A stretch of 64,000 nt of DNA, taken from an uncultured Christensenellaceae bacterium. GTDB lineage: Bacteria > Bacillota > Clostridia > Christensenellales > Pumilibacteraceae. Position 1 is the first letter of the stretch. Each line of letters opens with the position of its first letter. Both the position numbers and the translations under genes were made by a program. Where the stretch lies: NCBI GenBank assembly GCA_910588155.1, contig CAJUPB010000002.1:124001-188000 (forward strand). The letters are read 5' to 3'. The notes below the pieces were generated by a model. It made no database searches, was not told the DNA's origin, and worked only from the letters and a program-made list of their open reading frames with translations. This document shows positions 7,890 through 16,971 of this stretch, in pieces.

Positions 7890-8351
7890 ATGGCAAAACA
7901 AACCAAGACAACAATGCAGCTCGACGAAAAGACGCTGAAAGACCCCGACCTGCTCTCCAAGGGCGAGATTGAGCAACTGCTCCCTCTGCTCGATGAACTC
8001 ATCGACTGGGCGAAAAAGGTTCAGGATTACGCCCTCAAACAGGCACTGGCAGGCGAGATATACAGCGGATACAAAGTCGTCGAAGGCATCACGCGGCGCA
8101 AGATTACGGACGAGGACGGTGCGGTCAAAGCCTTGACAGCGGCCGGCTACGCCGAAGAATTGCTCTTCGAACGGAAACTGCAGAGTCTGACGAAGCTCGA
8201 AGCTCTCGTAGGAAAAAAGAACTTCACGGCACTGGTAGGCAAATTCGTAGAGAAGCCGCAAGGCGCACCCGTTCTCGTTCCCGAAAGCGACTCGCGCGAA
8301 CCTTACAAAAGCTCGGCCGCCGACGATTTCGCCGACGACATCCCAGACTGA
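7890..8351 (+). CDS. DUF2800 C-terminal part encoded as a separate gene
   Basis: The 153-residue product corresponds to the normal C-terminal third of DUF2800 proteins: YKVVEGITRRKITDED near residue 57, then a KLEALVGKKNF segment, then PVLVPESDSRE. The ATG directly follows the TAA of the previous gene. An AGGAGG site sits within the end of that gene, so the separation looks maintained rather than a sequencing error. The two products probably work as one complex. Confidence 0.72.
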   Translation: MAKQTKTTMQLDEKTLKDPDLLSKGEIEQLLPLLDELIDWAKKVQDYALKQALAGEIYSGYKVVEGITRRKITDEDGAVKALTAAGYAEELLFERKLQSLTKLEALVGKKNFTALVGKFVEKPQGAPVLVPESDSREPYKSSAADDFADDIPD

Positions 8352-8364
8352 GGGGGGGGGTGTA

Positions 8365-8736
8365 ATGAAATCCCCCGTAAAGGCGCGGCACTTGCCGAAC
8401 GAACAATGGGCAGAAGCCTATGACGAATATTTTGTCAGCAATATGGGGCGGTGGTATTCAAAGAAAAGCAATCGAATCCTCGCCCAGCAACCGAACTCAT
8501 CGGGATACCTTCGCCCGGACTTCACGGTTCACGGCGAAAGAGTCCGACCGTTCACACACATAAAGGTGGTTGAATTTTTCGGAGATTGCAACGGGAACAC
8601 CATCCCGCCTAATACCCGAAAGCTGAGAGATATACACCTCTCCATCGACCACCTAAACCGAGACAAGCGGAATAACCGCCAGTCCAATCTTGAACTCGTT
8701 CCGCACCGAGTCAACTGTGCGAGAAAATATCAATAA
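8365..8736 (+). CDS. HNH homing endonuclease-like protein
   Basis: The 123-residue protein has a NUMOD4-like N-terminus (EQWAEAYDEYFVSNMGRW). The C-terminal HNH segment (LSIDHLNRDKRNNRQSNLELV) starts near residue 94. Such genes are mobile in phage genomes and often sit between replication genes, as here between DUF2800 and DUF2815. Its ribosome site is made by a G9 run (8352-8360), so tract length changes could tune translation. Nuclease activity is inferred. Confidence 0.78.
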   Translation: MKSPVKARHLPNEQWAEAYDEYFVSNMGRWYSKKSNRILAQQPNSSGYLRPDFTVHGERVRPFTHIKVVEFFGDCNGNTIPPNTRKLRDIHLSIDHLNRDKRNNRQSNLELVPHRVNCARKYQ

Positions 8737-8750
8737 GGAGACTTATAAAA

Positions 8751-9323
8751 ATGGCAAACAACGAAGCAAACACCAAAGTGGTAACGGGACTGGTGCGTTT
8801 CTCTTACGTACATATCTTCGAACCCTCGGCGATGGACGACAGCAGCGACGAAAAATACAGCGTCTGCATCATCATCCCGAAATCGGACAAGAAGACGATA
8901 GCGGCAATCAACGCCGCCGTGGAGACCGCCAAAGAGCAGGGTAAGACCGCAAAGTGGAAAGGGAAAATTCCCGCAAAACTCAAACTGCCCCTGCGCGACG
9001 GCGACGAGGAACGCCCCGACGACGAGGCCTTCGAAAACAGTTACTTCTTCAACTGTTCCAGCAAAACGAAACCCGGCATCGTCGACAAGAACGTACAACC
9101 GATACTCGACGCGGAAGAGGTATACTCCGGCTGCTACGGCCGCGTAGCGGTCAACTTCTATCCGTTCAACACCAGCGGTAGCAACGGCGTAGCGGCGGGA
9201 CTGAACAACGTGCAGAAACTCAAAGACGGCGAACCTCTCAGCGGGCGTAGCCGTGCGGAGGACGATTTCGGCGATGGCTTCGGCGACGACTTCGACGACG
9301 ACGATGACGACATCTTCGGATAA
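8751..9323 (+). CDS. DUF2815 gp2.5-like single-stranded DNA-binding protein
   Basis: The 190-residue protein matches DUF2815, related to T7 gp2.5 ssDNA-binding proteins. It has a beta-rich N-terminal domain (VRFSYVHIFEP, YSVCIIIPKSD). A conserved YSGCYGRVAVNFYPF segment lies near residue 124. A long Asp-rich C-terminal tail is typical of SSB-type proteins that recruit polymerase. It directly precedes and overlaps the polymerase gene, supporting a shared role at the fork. The window thus holds two SSB types. Confidence 0.88.
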   Translation: MANNEANTKVVTGLVRFSYVHIFEPSAMDDSSDEKYSVCIIIPKSDKKTIAAINAAVETAKEQGKTAKWKGKIPAKLKLPLRDGDEERPDDEAFENSYFFNCSSKTKPGIVDKNVQPILDAEEVYSGCYGRVAVNFYPFNTSGSNGVAAGLNNVQKLKDGEPLSGRSRAEDDFGDGFGDDFDDDDDDIFG

Positions 9324-11289
9324 AAAACTTTTTATCGACATCGAGACATACTCGGAGACCGACCTCAAGACGTGCGGGGTGTACCGCTACGTGGATGACC
9401 CCGCATTTGAGGTTCTACTCTTCGCGTATGCCTACAACGACGACCCCGTCGACGTTGTGGACTTTGCCTGCGGCGAGAGCCTCCCTTCAAAGGTTCTCGC
9501 CGACTTGGCAAATCCCCATGTCATAAAAATCGCGCACAACGCGAACTTCGAGAGAACGTGTCTCACCAAATGGCTGGATATCTATATGGACCCGGCGCAA
9601 TGGGAATGCACGGCGGTCAGAGCCTCCACGCTCGGCTTGCCTCGGAGCCTCGCAGATGTGGGCAACGCCCTCGGACTAAAAGAGGACGAAAAGAAAATGG
9701 CAATCGGCAAACGACTTATTATGTACTTTTCGAGGCCCTGCGCCCCTACGAAGACGAATGGCAGACGGACGCGAAATCTTCCGCGCCATGAACCGGAAAA
9801 ATGGGCGTTGTATAAAGAGTACAACAAACAAGACGTGGTAACCGAACGAGCCATATTCCACGTTATGGAATCCGCACCGGAGACCATACCGGAAGAACAC
9901 GCACTGTGGTGCTTAGACCAGAAAATAAACGAGGGCGGTGTTCTGATAGACACCACGCTCGTAGAAAATATCCTTCATTATTCGGAGCGGTATTCCGATA
10001 GACTCGAAACCCGCGCCCGACAAATAAGCGGAATAGATAATCCGTCGAGTTTTCAGCAAATCCGCAAGTGGCTAAGGTCGAAACACCTTGACCCGCCTTC
10101 ACTTGATAAGGACGGCGTAAAACAGCTGATAAGCGAATGCAGAGAAAGCGAACCCGACGTGGTGGAATTTATGCAGATAAGGCAGGAACTCGGAAAGACC
10201 AGCGTGGCCAAGTACGACGCGATGGCGCGGGCATTATGCCACGACAAACGCATACGCGGAATGCTTCAATTCTACGGAGCAGAGAGAACGGGACGGTGGG
10301 CAGGACGCATCGTGCAATTACAGAACCTACCGCAGAACAAGCTGAAAGACCTTGACCTCGTGCATCAGATAGTCAGAGACGGAGATTTCGACCTTTTGGA
10401 AATTCTGTATGAGTCGCCTATGGATTTATTCAGCCAGTTAATACGAACGAGCTTCATAGCGCGAAAAGGAAGGACGTTCGCCGTTGCCGACTATTCAGCC
10501 ATCGAGGCCCGCGTCATAGCGTGGCTGGCAGGCGAAGAGTGGCGGCTGGAGGTATTCCGGACACACGGCAAAATATACGAGGCATCGGCAAGCCAAATGT
10601 TCAATGTTCCGATAGAGGAAATCACGAAAGACAGTCCACTTAGGAAAAAAGGAAAGGTCGCCGAACTTGCCCTCGGCTATCAAGGCGCGGTCGGCGCAAT
10701 GAAGAAAATGGGTGGCGAGGCGATGGGACTGACCGAAGACGAAATGCAGCACATCGTCAACGTATGGCGGGGAAGCAACAGCAAAATAACGGAATTGTGG
10801 CGAACGACGGAGAACTCGGCAAAAAAGGCCATAGCGCACCCCGGCGTATGCATAACAATCCAGCACGGCATCACTTTTCAGATGCTGGACGGAACGCTAT
10901 ACATCACACTTCCGTCCGGACGCGCTCTCGCATACCAAAAAGCGCGAATAGAGCGTATCGGAATGCGAAGCTCAATCAAATACATGGGGCAGACACCCGA
11001 AACGAAGAAATGGGAAACCGTGGACACCTACGGCGGCAAGATAACCGAAAACATCACGCAAGCTGTAGCGAGAGACTGTCTCGGAGCGGCAATGCTGAGA
11101 CTGGATAAGGCAGGCTACACCCCGCAATTTCACGTTCACGACGAAGTAATCGTAGAGGTCGACCGAGACAGCGCGGAAACCGATATGGAGCGCATACGCG
11201 ACATTATGCGGCTTAAAGACGTTGAATGGCTGAAAGGACTACCGCTGAACGCCGAGGGATACCTAACGACTTACTACAAAAAAGATTGA
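9304..11289 (+). CDS. Family A DNA polymerase with 3'-5' exonuclease domain
   Basis: The 661-residue protein starts with an exonuclease domain carrying Exo I (FIDIET) and continues into a family A polymerase domain. Motif A is VADYSAIEARVIAWLAGE near residue 398, and motif C is HVHDEVIVEV near 610. There is no 5' nuclease domain, as is usual for phage polymerases. The ATG at 9304 best fits the family start. An in-frame ATG at 9274 has a GGAGG site 11 bases upstream and cannot be excluded. It replicates the phage genome with the VapE helicase-primase. Confidence 0.92.
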   Translation: MTTSSDKKLFIDIETYSETDLKTCGVYRYVDDPAFEVLLFAYAYNDDPVDVVDFACGESLPSKVLADLANPHVIKIAHNANFERTCLTKWLDIYMDPAQWECTAVRASTLGLPRSLADVGNALGLKEDEKKMAIGKRLIMYFSRPCAPTKTNGRRTRNLPRHEPEKWALYKEYNKQDVVTERAIFHVMESAPETIPEEHALWCLDQKINEGGVLIDTTLVENILHYSERYSDRLETRARQISGIDNPSSFQQIRKWLRSKHLDPPSLDKDGVKQLISECRESEPDVVEFMQIRQELGKTSVAKYDAMARALCHDKRIRGMLQFYGAERTGRWAGRIVQLQNLPQNKLKDLDLVHQIVRDGDFDLLEILYESPMDLFSQLIRTSFIARKGRTFAVADYSAIEARVIAWLAGEEWRLEVFRTHGKIYEASASQMFNVPIEEITKDSPLRKKGKVAELALGYQGAVGAMKKMGGEAMGLTEDEMQHIVNVWRGSNSKITELWRTTENSAKKAIAHPGVCITIQHGITFQMLDGTLYITLPSGRALAYQKARIERIGMRSSIKYMGQTPETKKWETVDTYGGKITENITQAVARDCLGAAMLRLDKAGYTPQFHVHDEVIVEVDRDSAETDMERIRDIMRLKDVEWLKGLPLNAEGYLTTYYKKD

Positions 11290-11301
11290 CGGAGACAAGC
11301 G

Positions 11302-13716
11302 ATGGCAGAAATCAAGTTAAAAAACGGCGCACGGCTGGAATTACATATAGCGATAGGACGCGACCGTTTCGAGAAAAAATGGAAAAACAAAACTGTTACG
11401 TGGTCGGAGCTGCTGGAGCGCATCTCGGAAACCGTAAGGACGCACGAAACAGCTGCCGAATACCGCAACATGGGCAAAGACAGCCAATCGCAAATAAAGG
11501 ACATAGGTGGTTTCGTAGGCGGCGTTTTGAAGAACGGACGGCGCAGAAACGGATACGTTCAATCGCGTAGCTTAATCACGCTGGATGCCGACTTCGCTCC
11601 GACCGATTTCTGGGATGACGTGGAATTGATGACGACATATGCGGTCGCCGCGTATTCCACGCACAAACATACGCCGGAGCATCCGCGCCTTAGGTTCATT
11701 ATACCGATGAGCCGTGACGTTACACCCGAAGAGTACGAAGCCATCGCCCGGTTCGTTGCAAACGAACTGGGGATTGACTATTTCGACGATACGACCTACG
11801 AGCCGACACGGCTGATGTACTGGCCCAGCACGTCGAAGGATGCGGAATTCTTCTTCGAGTATGTGGATGCGCCCATTTTAGACCCGGATGCGGTACTTTC
11901 CAAATACACGGACTGGCGCGACACTTCGAACTGGCCCGAATCCAGCAGATGCAAAGGCCTGCGCAAGAAAGCCGCAGAAAAGCAAGGCGACCCTCTCGCT
12001 AAGACCGGACTAATCGGCGCATTTTGCAGAACTTACACGATAGAGGATGCAATAGCGACATTCCTTCCGGACGTTTACACCGAATGCAGTACGCCGGGCA
12101 GATACACTTATGCGAACGGCAGCACAGCGGCGGGTCTTGTGATTTATGAAGACAAATTCGCCTACAGCAACCACGCGACAGACCCTGCGAGCGGTCAGCT
12201 TTGCAACGCTTTTGACCTTGTGCGTATTCACTTATTCGGGGAGGAAGACCTTGATGCGAAAGAAGGCACACCCGTCAATAAGCTGCCGAGCTGGGGCAAA
12301 ATGATGGAGCTGGTCGGAGCGGACGAAAACGTGAAGCTCACCATAGGCGAAGAAAAGATACAAAAGGCGAAAGCCGAATTCGGAGACGGTTTCAAAGACA
12401 GCGATGATGCGGAATGGATGAAAAAGCTCAAGACGAATAAAGCGGGCGGTTACGAGCCTACAATTGCCAATTTGAAACTCATCCTTCAGAACGACCCGAA
12501 TCTGCAAGCCATACACGGACGCGACCTCTTCCGCGACCGATGCACGGTCAAAGGCGAACTGCCGTGGCCGCGCGACGGAGCGATGTGGACGGACGTCGAC
12601 GACGCGGGACTGCGCGATTATATGGAATCGGTCTACGGCATCGAAGCAAAAGGGAAACTGCTCGATGCACTTGCCCTCGTTTTCGAGGAACGGTCGTTCC
12701 ACCCCGTAAAACAATTCATAGAAAGCACGACGTGGGACGGACGCGCGAGAGTAGAGCGACTGCTGATTGACTACCTCGGCGCAGAAGACTGCGCATACGT
12801 GAGAGCCGTAACAAGGAAAACGATAATAGCCGCGATAGCACGAATATATGACCCCGGATGCAAATTCGACCATATGCTGACCATCGTAGGAAAGCAAGGC
12901 ATAGGAAAGACGCTAATCGTGCAAAGGCTCGCAGGGGAATGGTTCAGCAACTCGATAACCGAAATCCGCGGCAAAGAGAGCTATGAAGCTCTCGACGGCG
13001 CGTGGATAGTGGAGATGGGCGAACTCGCCGCTTTGAAAAAGAGCGACAGGGACGCAATCAAAAATTACATAAGCAAAACCGAGGATACCTACCGTAAGGC
13101 TTATGCCCGAAACGTAACCATCAACCGTAGACACAGCATATTCATCGGCACGACAAATGAGTCTTCGTTCCTTGAAGACGATACCGGAAATAGGCGGTTT
13201 TGGGTAGTCGATACAAATGCGGAACGCCGAACAAAAACAGTGTGGGGCGCGAACGGGATGACAGCCGAAGAGGTGCATCAAGTATGGGCCGAAGCTCTCG
13301 AACTCTACCGCGCAGGCGAGAACATTATGGAATTGACCGATGAAGAAGCCGCCGCCGCGCAAAGAGAGCAGGAAAAGCACACCAGCGAAGACCCTCGGCA
13401 GGGCATAATCGAAAGATACCTAAGTATACCACTGCCCGCAGACTGGGCGGCGAAAACATCATTTGAACGAATGCAATATTACTCCAGCGTGGAGACTTTC
13501 AAAGGCTCGCCTAACGGCGTAGAACGGACAAAGGTCTGCGCCATAGAGGTCTGGACGGAATGCTTGCAACAACCCGAAGCGCGGATGCTGAAAAGCGATA
13601 CGCGCCAAATAAACGCGATGCTGGAAAAGCTCGGATGGATAAAAAGCAAATACCCGGACAAGTTCGGACCGTATGGCTCGCAGCGCGGATTTATTAAACC
13701 GAAAACGGAGGATTGA
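11302..13716 (+). CDS. VapE-family primase-helicase
   Basis: The 804-residue protein has a primase-polymerase-like N-terminal region (about 90-200) with an acidic LDADF motif. A C-terminal virulence-associated E family helicase domain follows. Walker A is GKQGIGKT near residue 532, and the Walker B-like segment is WIVEMGEL near 570. GNRRFW, near 630, is characteristic of VapE ATPases. It is the likely replicative helicase and primase, in the same operon as the polymerase. Length and domain order are typical of Bacillota siphophages and myophages. Confidence 0.88.
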   Translation: MAEIKLKNGARLELHIAIGRDRFEKKWKNKTVTWSELLERISETVRTHETAAEYRNMGKDSQSQIKDIGGFVGGVLKNGRRRNGYVQSRSLITLDADFAPTDFWDDVELMTTYAVAAYSTHKHTPEHPRLRFIIPMSRDVTPEEYEAIARFVANELGIDYFDDTTYEPTRLMYWPSTSKDAEFFFEYVDAPILDPDAVLSKYTDWRDTSNWPESSRCKGLRKKAAEKQGDPLAKTGLIGAFCRTYTIEDAIATFLPDVYTECSTPGRYTYANGSTAAGLVIYEDKFAYSNHATDPASGQLCNAFDLVRIHLFGEEDLDAKEGTPVNKLPSWGKMMELVGADENVKLTIGEEKIQKAKAEFGDGFKDSDDAEWMKKLKTNKAGGYEPTIANLKLILQNDPNLQAIHGRDLFRDRCTVKGELPWPRDGAMWTDVDDAGLRDYMESVYGIEAKGKLLDALALVFEERSFHPVKQFIESTTWDGRARVERLLIDYLGAEDCAYVRAVTRKTIIAAIARIYDPGCKFDHMLTIVGKQGIGKTLIVQRLAGEWFSNSITEIRGKESYEALDGAWIVEMGELAALKKSDRDAIKNYISKTEDTYRKAYARNVTINRRHSIFIGTTNESSFLEDDTGNRRFWVVDTNAERRTKTVWGANGMTAEEVHQVWAEALELYRAGENIMELTDEEAAAAQREQEKHTSEDPRQGIIERYLSIPLPADWAAKTSFERMQYYSSVETFKGSPNGVERTKVCAIEVWTECLQQPEARMLKSDTRQINAMLEKLGWIKSKYPDKFGPYGSQRGFIKPKTED

Positions 13717-13718
13717 TT

Positions 13719-13925
13719 ATGAACAAAAAGCATAAGAACGGCGGTCGCCGCAAAAGCGGAATCGACCTTGATGCAAAGGGATGCCACAATTGCGCGAACT
13801 GCACCTACATAGGCGAAGGCGACTATTTCTGCAACGAAACAACGCCTGCCGTAGTAATCACCGGATTTTCTGCGCCGACCGAAGACTTCTTCGCTTGCGC
13901 GGGAAGGAGGTGGAAAAAGCAATGA
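13719..13925 (+). CDS. Small Cys-rich phage protein
   Basis: The 68-residue protein has five cysteines (CHNCANC, FCNE, FACAG) consistent with a small metal-binding fold. It was not recognised. CGGAGG precedes the ATG at 13719, better spaced than the in-frame ATG at 13713. The stop overlaps the next start. Confidence 0.55.
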   Translation: MNKKHKNGGRRKSGIDLDAKGCHNCANCTYIGEGDYFCNETTPAVVITGFSAPTEDFFACAGRRWKKQ

Positions 13926-14062
13926 ACGCGGAATGGATTTTGAAAGCCGTGGAGACGATAAAAAGCGGTCTCTGCGAGAAGCTGGAGAAAGGTAATATCA
14001 CGGTCTATAAATGCGGAAAGATTATCCGCATCGACATCAAAAACGCTTTCGAGAACGAATAA
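13922..14062 (+). CDS. Very small hypothetical phage protein
   Basis: The 46-residue product begins NAEWILKAVETIKSG and ends in a short beta-like segment. AAGGAGG precedes the start, which overlaps the previous stop (ATGA). The function is unknown. Similar tiny proteins occur in Clostridia phage replication operons. Confidence 0.5.
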   Translation: MNAEWILKAVETIKSGLCEKLEKGNITVYKCGKIIRIDIKNAFENE

Positions 14063-14073
14063 GGACGGCGAGA

Positions 14074-14628
14074 ATGAAAGTTGATATTTTCAGCACAACG
14101 GAGCGGTACGGCGTGATTTGCGCCGACCCGCCGTGGAAACAAAGCAAGGGCGGCCGTAAAGCCGTCAGAGCGCACAGTAGCGGACTCCCGCTCGATTACA
14201 GGACAATACCGCTGGAAGAGATAGAGAGCCACCTGCGCACCGCTGTGGGGCGTACAGAGCCGAATAGCGTACTCTTCCTTTGGACGATTGACAAATACCT
14301 CTTCGAAGCGCAGACGATAGCCGAAAGGCTCGGATACAAGCTCCACGCCCGAATGGTCTGGAACAAAGAAAACGGAATCCCTGCAGCGTTCACGATAAGA
14401 TATGGACACGAATATCTGCTTTTTATGTACCGCGGCAAATTGCGCCCGGTAGCAAAAGCGGAACGAGGCAAGATACATAGCGTGTTCACGGAACGCGCCG
14501 AACGGCACAGTCAAAAGCCGAGAATCGCCTATGAGATTATGGAGCGGTTATACCCTGCCGAAAAGAAGCTCGAACTTTATGCGCGGCGTGAACGTGCAGG
14601 GTGGGATTGCTGGGGAGACGAGATATGA
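14074..14628 (+). CDS. MT-A70 family adenine-N6 DNA methyltransferase
   Basis: The 184-residue protein carries the MT-A70 catalytic motif DPPW (ICADPPWKQ near residue 17). Family blocks LPLDYRTIPLEEI, LFLWTIDKYL, KLHARMVWNKENG and ERHSQKP follow. Phage MT-A70 enzymes methylate adenine in DNA using SAM and may protect phage DNA from restriction. It is one of three methyltransferase loci in this early region that could draw on the phage metK product. The stop overlaps the next ATG. Confidence 0.88.
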   Translation: MKVDIFSTTERYGVICADPPWKQSKGGRKAVRAHSSGLPLDYRTIPLEEIESHLRTAVGRTEPNSVLFLWTIDKYLFEAQTIAERLGYKLHARMVWNKENGIPAAFTIRYGHEYLLFMYRGKLRPVAKAERGKIHSVFTERAERHSQKPRIAYEIMERLYPAEKKLELYARRERAGWDCWGDEI

Positions 14629-14954
14629 ACGATAGAATAAAAGCAGTTTTCATCTGCAGTCCTTTCAAAGCGAACAGCGAAGAAAGACGCGCAGAGTACC
14701 GTCGCTATGCCCAAGAGATGGCGTTATCGGCTTTGCAAGAGGGTGCGGCCCCTTACGCTCCGCATTTATACCTTCCCGATATTTTGGACGATGAAGATGC
14801 GCTTGCGCGGCGAAAGGGCATTCTGGCGGGAATTGAGTTTTTGACACGTTGCGATGCACTATGGCTTTGCACTCGGTACGGAATCAGCAACGGGATGCGG
14901 AAGGAAATTAGCGCAGCGCAAAGAAACGGAATCCGCATAATCGAAAAAAAGTAG
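14625..14954 (+). CDS. DUF4406/DUF7768-like nucleoside deoxyribosyltransferase-fold protein
   Basis: The 109-residue protein has the fold signature of small phage nucleotide-hydrolase-like proteins. FICSPFKAN is at the N-terminus, APYAPHLYLP follows near residue 43, and CDALWLCTRYGISNGMRKEI is near 77. It may act on deoxynucleosides or nucleotides, but the substrate cannot be inferred. The ATG at 14625 overlaps the methyltransferase stop (ATGA). Confidence 0.72.
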   Translation: MNDRIKAVFICSPFKANSEERRAEYRRYAQEMALSALQEGAAPYAPHLYLPDILDDEDALARRKGILAGIEFLTRCDALWLCTRYGISNGMRKEISAAQRNGIRIIEKK

Positions 14955-14993
14955 GTATGCACAAAAGGCGACTACATTCTCAAAAACGAAAAA

Positions 14994-15231
14994 CCTACAT
15001 TTGACCTACATTTTAGAACACAATGTAGGCGAGAAAGTAGGCGAGAAAAAAGCGGGAGCGGAGACCTTAAATACGTAGTATTTAAAATTCCGAATACCGA
15101 TAAAACCTACATTTACTACATTTTTTCTTAATAAAGCAAATGCAAATAGGTAAATAGGCAGAACGCAAACGCCTAATGCACCTATACGCGAAGGATTTAT
15201 AGAAAATTTTGTAGAGATTGTAGAATGTAGG
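14994..15231 (+). repeat. Iteron-like CCTACATT repeat region, candidate origin or operator
   Basis: The 290-bp gap 14955-15244 is AT-rich and has no gene. CCTACATT occurs at 14994, 15005 and 15106, and its reverse complement AATGTAGG at 15022 and 15224. Near matches ACTACATT lie at 14971 and 15115. GTAGGCGAGAAA is repeated in tandem at 15025 and 15037. A perfect TTAAATAC/GTATTTAA inverted repeat with a 3-nt loop lies at 15067-15085. Repeats on both strands in an AT-rich gap within replication genes suggest a replication origin or an early operator. Confidence 0.55.
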
Positions 15232-15244
15232 CACAGGAGGCAGT

Positions 15245-15541
15245 ATGCAGGAAAAACCGATAGAACAACACCTACGCGACGAAATCAAGAAAATAGGCGG
15301 TGCGGCGTATAAGTTATCCGCGGCGGTTGACGCAGGTATGCCCGACAGGCTGGTGTGTCTTCCGGGCGGTCGCGTGATTTTTGTCGAGACCAAAAGGCCC
15401 AAGGGTGGGCGGCTTTCGCCTTTGCAAAAATACCGCCACAAAGCACTGCGGCTTATGGGGTTCGACGTGCGAGTCATAAACACTACGGCCGCCGTGACGG
15501 AATTCATCGAAGAGGTAAAAGCACAGGGAGGCAACGAATGA
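15245..15541 (+). CDS. VRR-NUC domain nuclease
   Basis: The 98-residue protein is a stand-alone VRR-NUC domain (PD-(D/E)XK fold). It shows the early Glu in EQHLRDEIKKIGG and the core GMPDRLV...VIFVETKRPKGG, followed by SPLQKYRHKALRLMGFDV. Such phage proteins are often Holliday-junction or flap nucleases encoded next to a helicase. Here it overlaps the SNF2 helicase by 4 bases. GGAGG precedes the start. Confidence 0.88.
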   Translation: MQEKPIEQHLRDEIKKIGGAAYKLSAAVDAGMPDRLVCLPGGRVIFVETKRPKGGRLSPLQKYRHKALRLMGFDVRVINTTAAVTEFIEEVKAQGGNE

Positions 15542-16962
15542 AATTCATTCCGCACGATTATCAGCAATTCACGATTGACCGAATGGTTGAGAACAAAAAA
15601 GTCTTCGCAGTTCTTCAAATGGGATTGGGAAAAACCGTCTGCACCTTAACGGCAATCGAGAAACTGATGTACGACAACTTCGAGATAAGCAAAGCACTGG
15701 TCATCGCGCCGCTTTACGTGGCAGACGTGACGTGGGAAGACGAGCGAGACAAATGGGACCATTTGCGGAAACTTCGGCTGTCCAAAATTCTCGGAACGGA
15801 AAAACAGCGAATCGCCGGATTGAACGCGACGGCCGACGTCTACATAATCAACCGCGAGAACGTGAAATGGCTGATAGACTTTTACATCAAGCGGAAAATA
15901 CCGTGGCCGTTCGATATGGTGGTAGTGGATGAGTCGTCGAGCTTCAAAAGCAATTCCAGCCAGCGGTTCAAAGCGTTAAGAAAAGCAACACCTATCACCG
16001 ACCGCGTAATTCTTTTGACGGGAACGCCGAGTCCGCAAGGGTTTGAGGATTTATGGTCGCAGGTCTATCTTTTGGACAGCGGCGAGCGACTGGGCAAAAC
16101 GATGACCGCGTACCGAAGCCGATACTTTATGCCGGGACGGCGCAACGGCAACATCATCTATGAGTGGATACCGAGAGATGGAGCGAGCGAACAAATCTAC
16201 GCCAAGCTGTCCGACATCATGATATCGCTTTCCGCAAAAGACCACTTGAAGATGCCGGAGCGAATCGATAGCATCGTTAAGTTGAAGCTGACACCCGAAG
16301 CGCGAGAGCAATACGACAAGATGGAATCGGACTGCATCCTCGAACTGGAAGAGGGGGAGGTAGTCGCAGGCAACAAGGCGGCGGTTACGAATAAACTTCT
16401 GCAAATGGCGAACGGGGCCGTCTACTACGAAGAGCCGATGGTGGACGAAGATGGCGTAGTCACGGGTTACGAGCGGAGAGTACAGTGGGTTCACGACATA
16501 AAACTTGATGCACTGGAAGAGATGGTGGAAGATAACGCAGGGCAGCCTATGATGGTGTTTTACAACTTCCGGCACGATTACGACCGACTGATGAAACGGT
16601 TTGAGAAATACGAGCCGAGAACGATATCCGGGCGAAAAGACGTGGAAGATTGGAATGCGGGGAAAGTCAGACTTCTCTTTGCACACCCGGCAAGCATGGG
16701 ACACGGGCTTAATCTGCAAGCGGGCGGGAGTAACATCGTATGGTTCGGAGTGCCGAGTAACCTCGAATGGTATCTGCAAGCGAACGCAAGGCTGGATAGG
16801 CAGGGGCAGAAAAGCAAAACGGTGGTAGTAAGCCACATTTTGATAGAAGGCACACACGACATAGACGTTATGCGTTCACTCCGGGGAAAGCGGATGAACC
16901 AAGACGAACTGATAGCCGCCGTAAAGGCGAGAATCGAGAGCCGAAGGGCAAATAAAAAATAG
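15538..16962 (+). CDS. SNF2-family DEAD-like helicase
   Basis: The 474-residue protein has the superfamily 2 motifs. Walker A is QMGLGKT near residue 28, and the DEAD-box equivalent is VVDESSSFK near 128. LLTGTPSP is motif III, and QANARLDRQGQK near 419 is motif VI. These are typical of phage SNF2 helicases paired with VRR-NUC proteins. It probably remodels or translocates on DNA during replication or recombination. The ATG at 15538 overlaps the VRR-NUC stop and has GGGAGG upstream. Confidence 0.9.
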   Translation: MKFIPHDYQQFTIDRMVENKKVFAVLQMGLGKTVCTLTAIEKLMYDNFEISKALVIAPLYVADVTWEDERDKWDHLRKLRLSKILGTEKQRIAGLNATADVYIINRENVKWLIDFYIKRKIPWPFDMVVVDESSSFKSNSSQRFKALRKATPITDRVILLTGTPSPQGFEDLWSQVYLLDSGERLGKTMTAYRSRYFMPGRRNGNIIYEWIPRDGASEQIYAKLSDIMISLSAKDHLKMPERIDSIVKLKLTPEAREQYDKMESDCILELEEGEVVAGNKAAVTNKLLQMANGAVYYEEPMVDEDGVVTGYERRVQWVHDIKLDALEEMVEDNAGQPMMVFYNFRHDYDRLMKRFEKYEPRTISGRKDVEDWNAGKVRLLFAHPASMGHGLNLQAGGSNIVWFGVPSNLEWYLQANARLDRQGQKSKTVVVSHILIEGTHDIDVMRSLRGKRMNQDELIAAVKARIESRRANKK

Positions 16963-16971
16963 GAGCAAATT

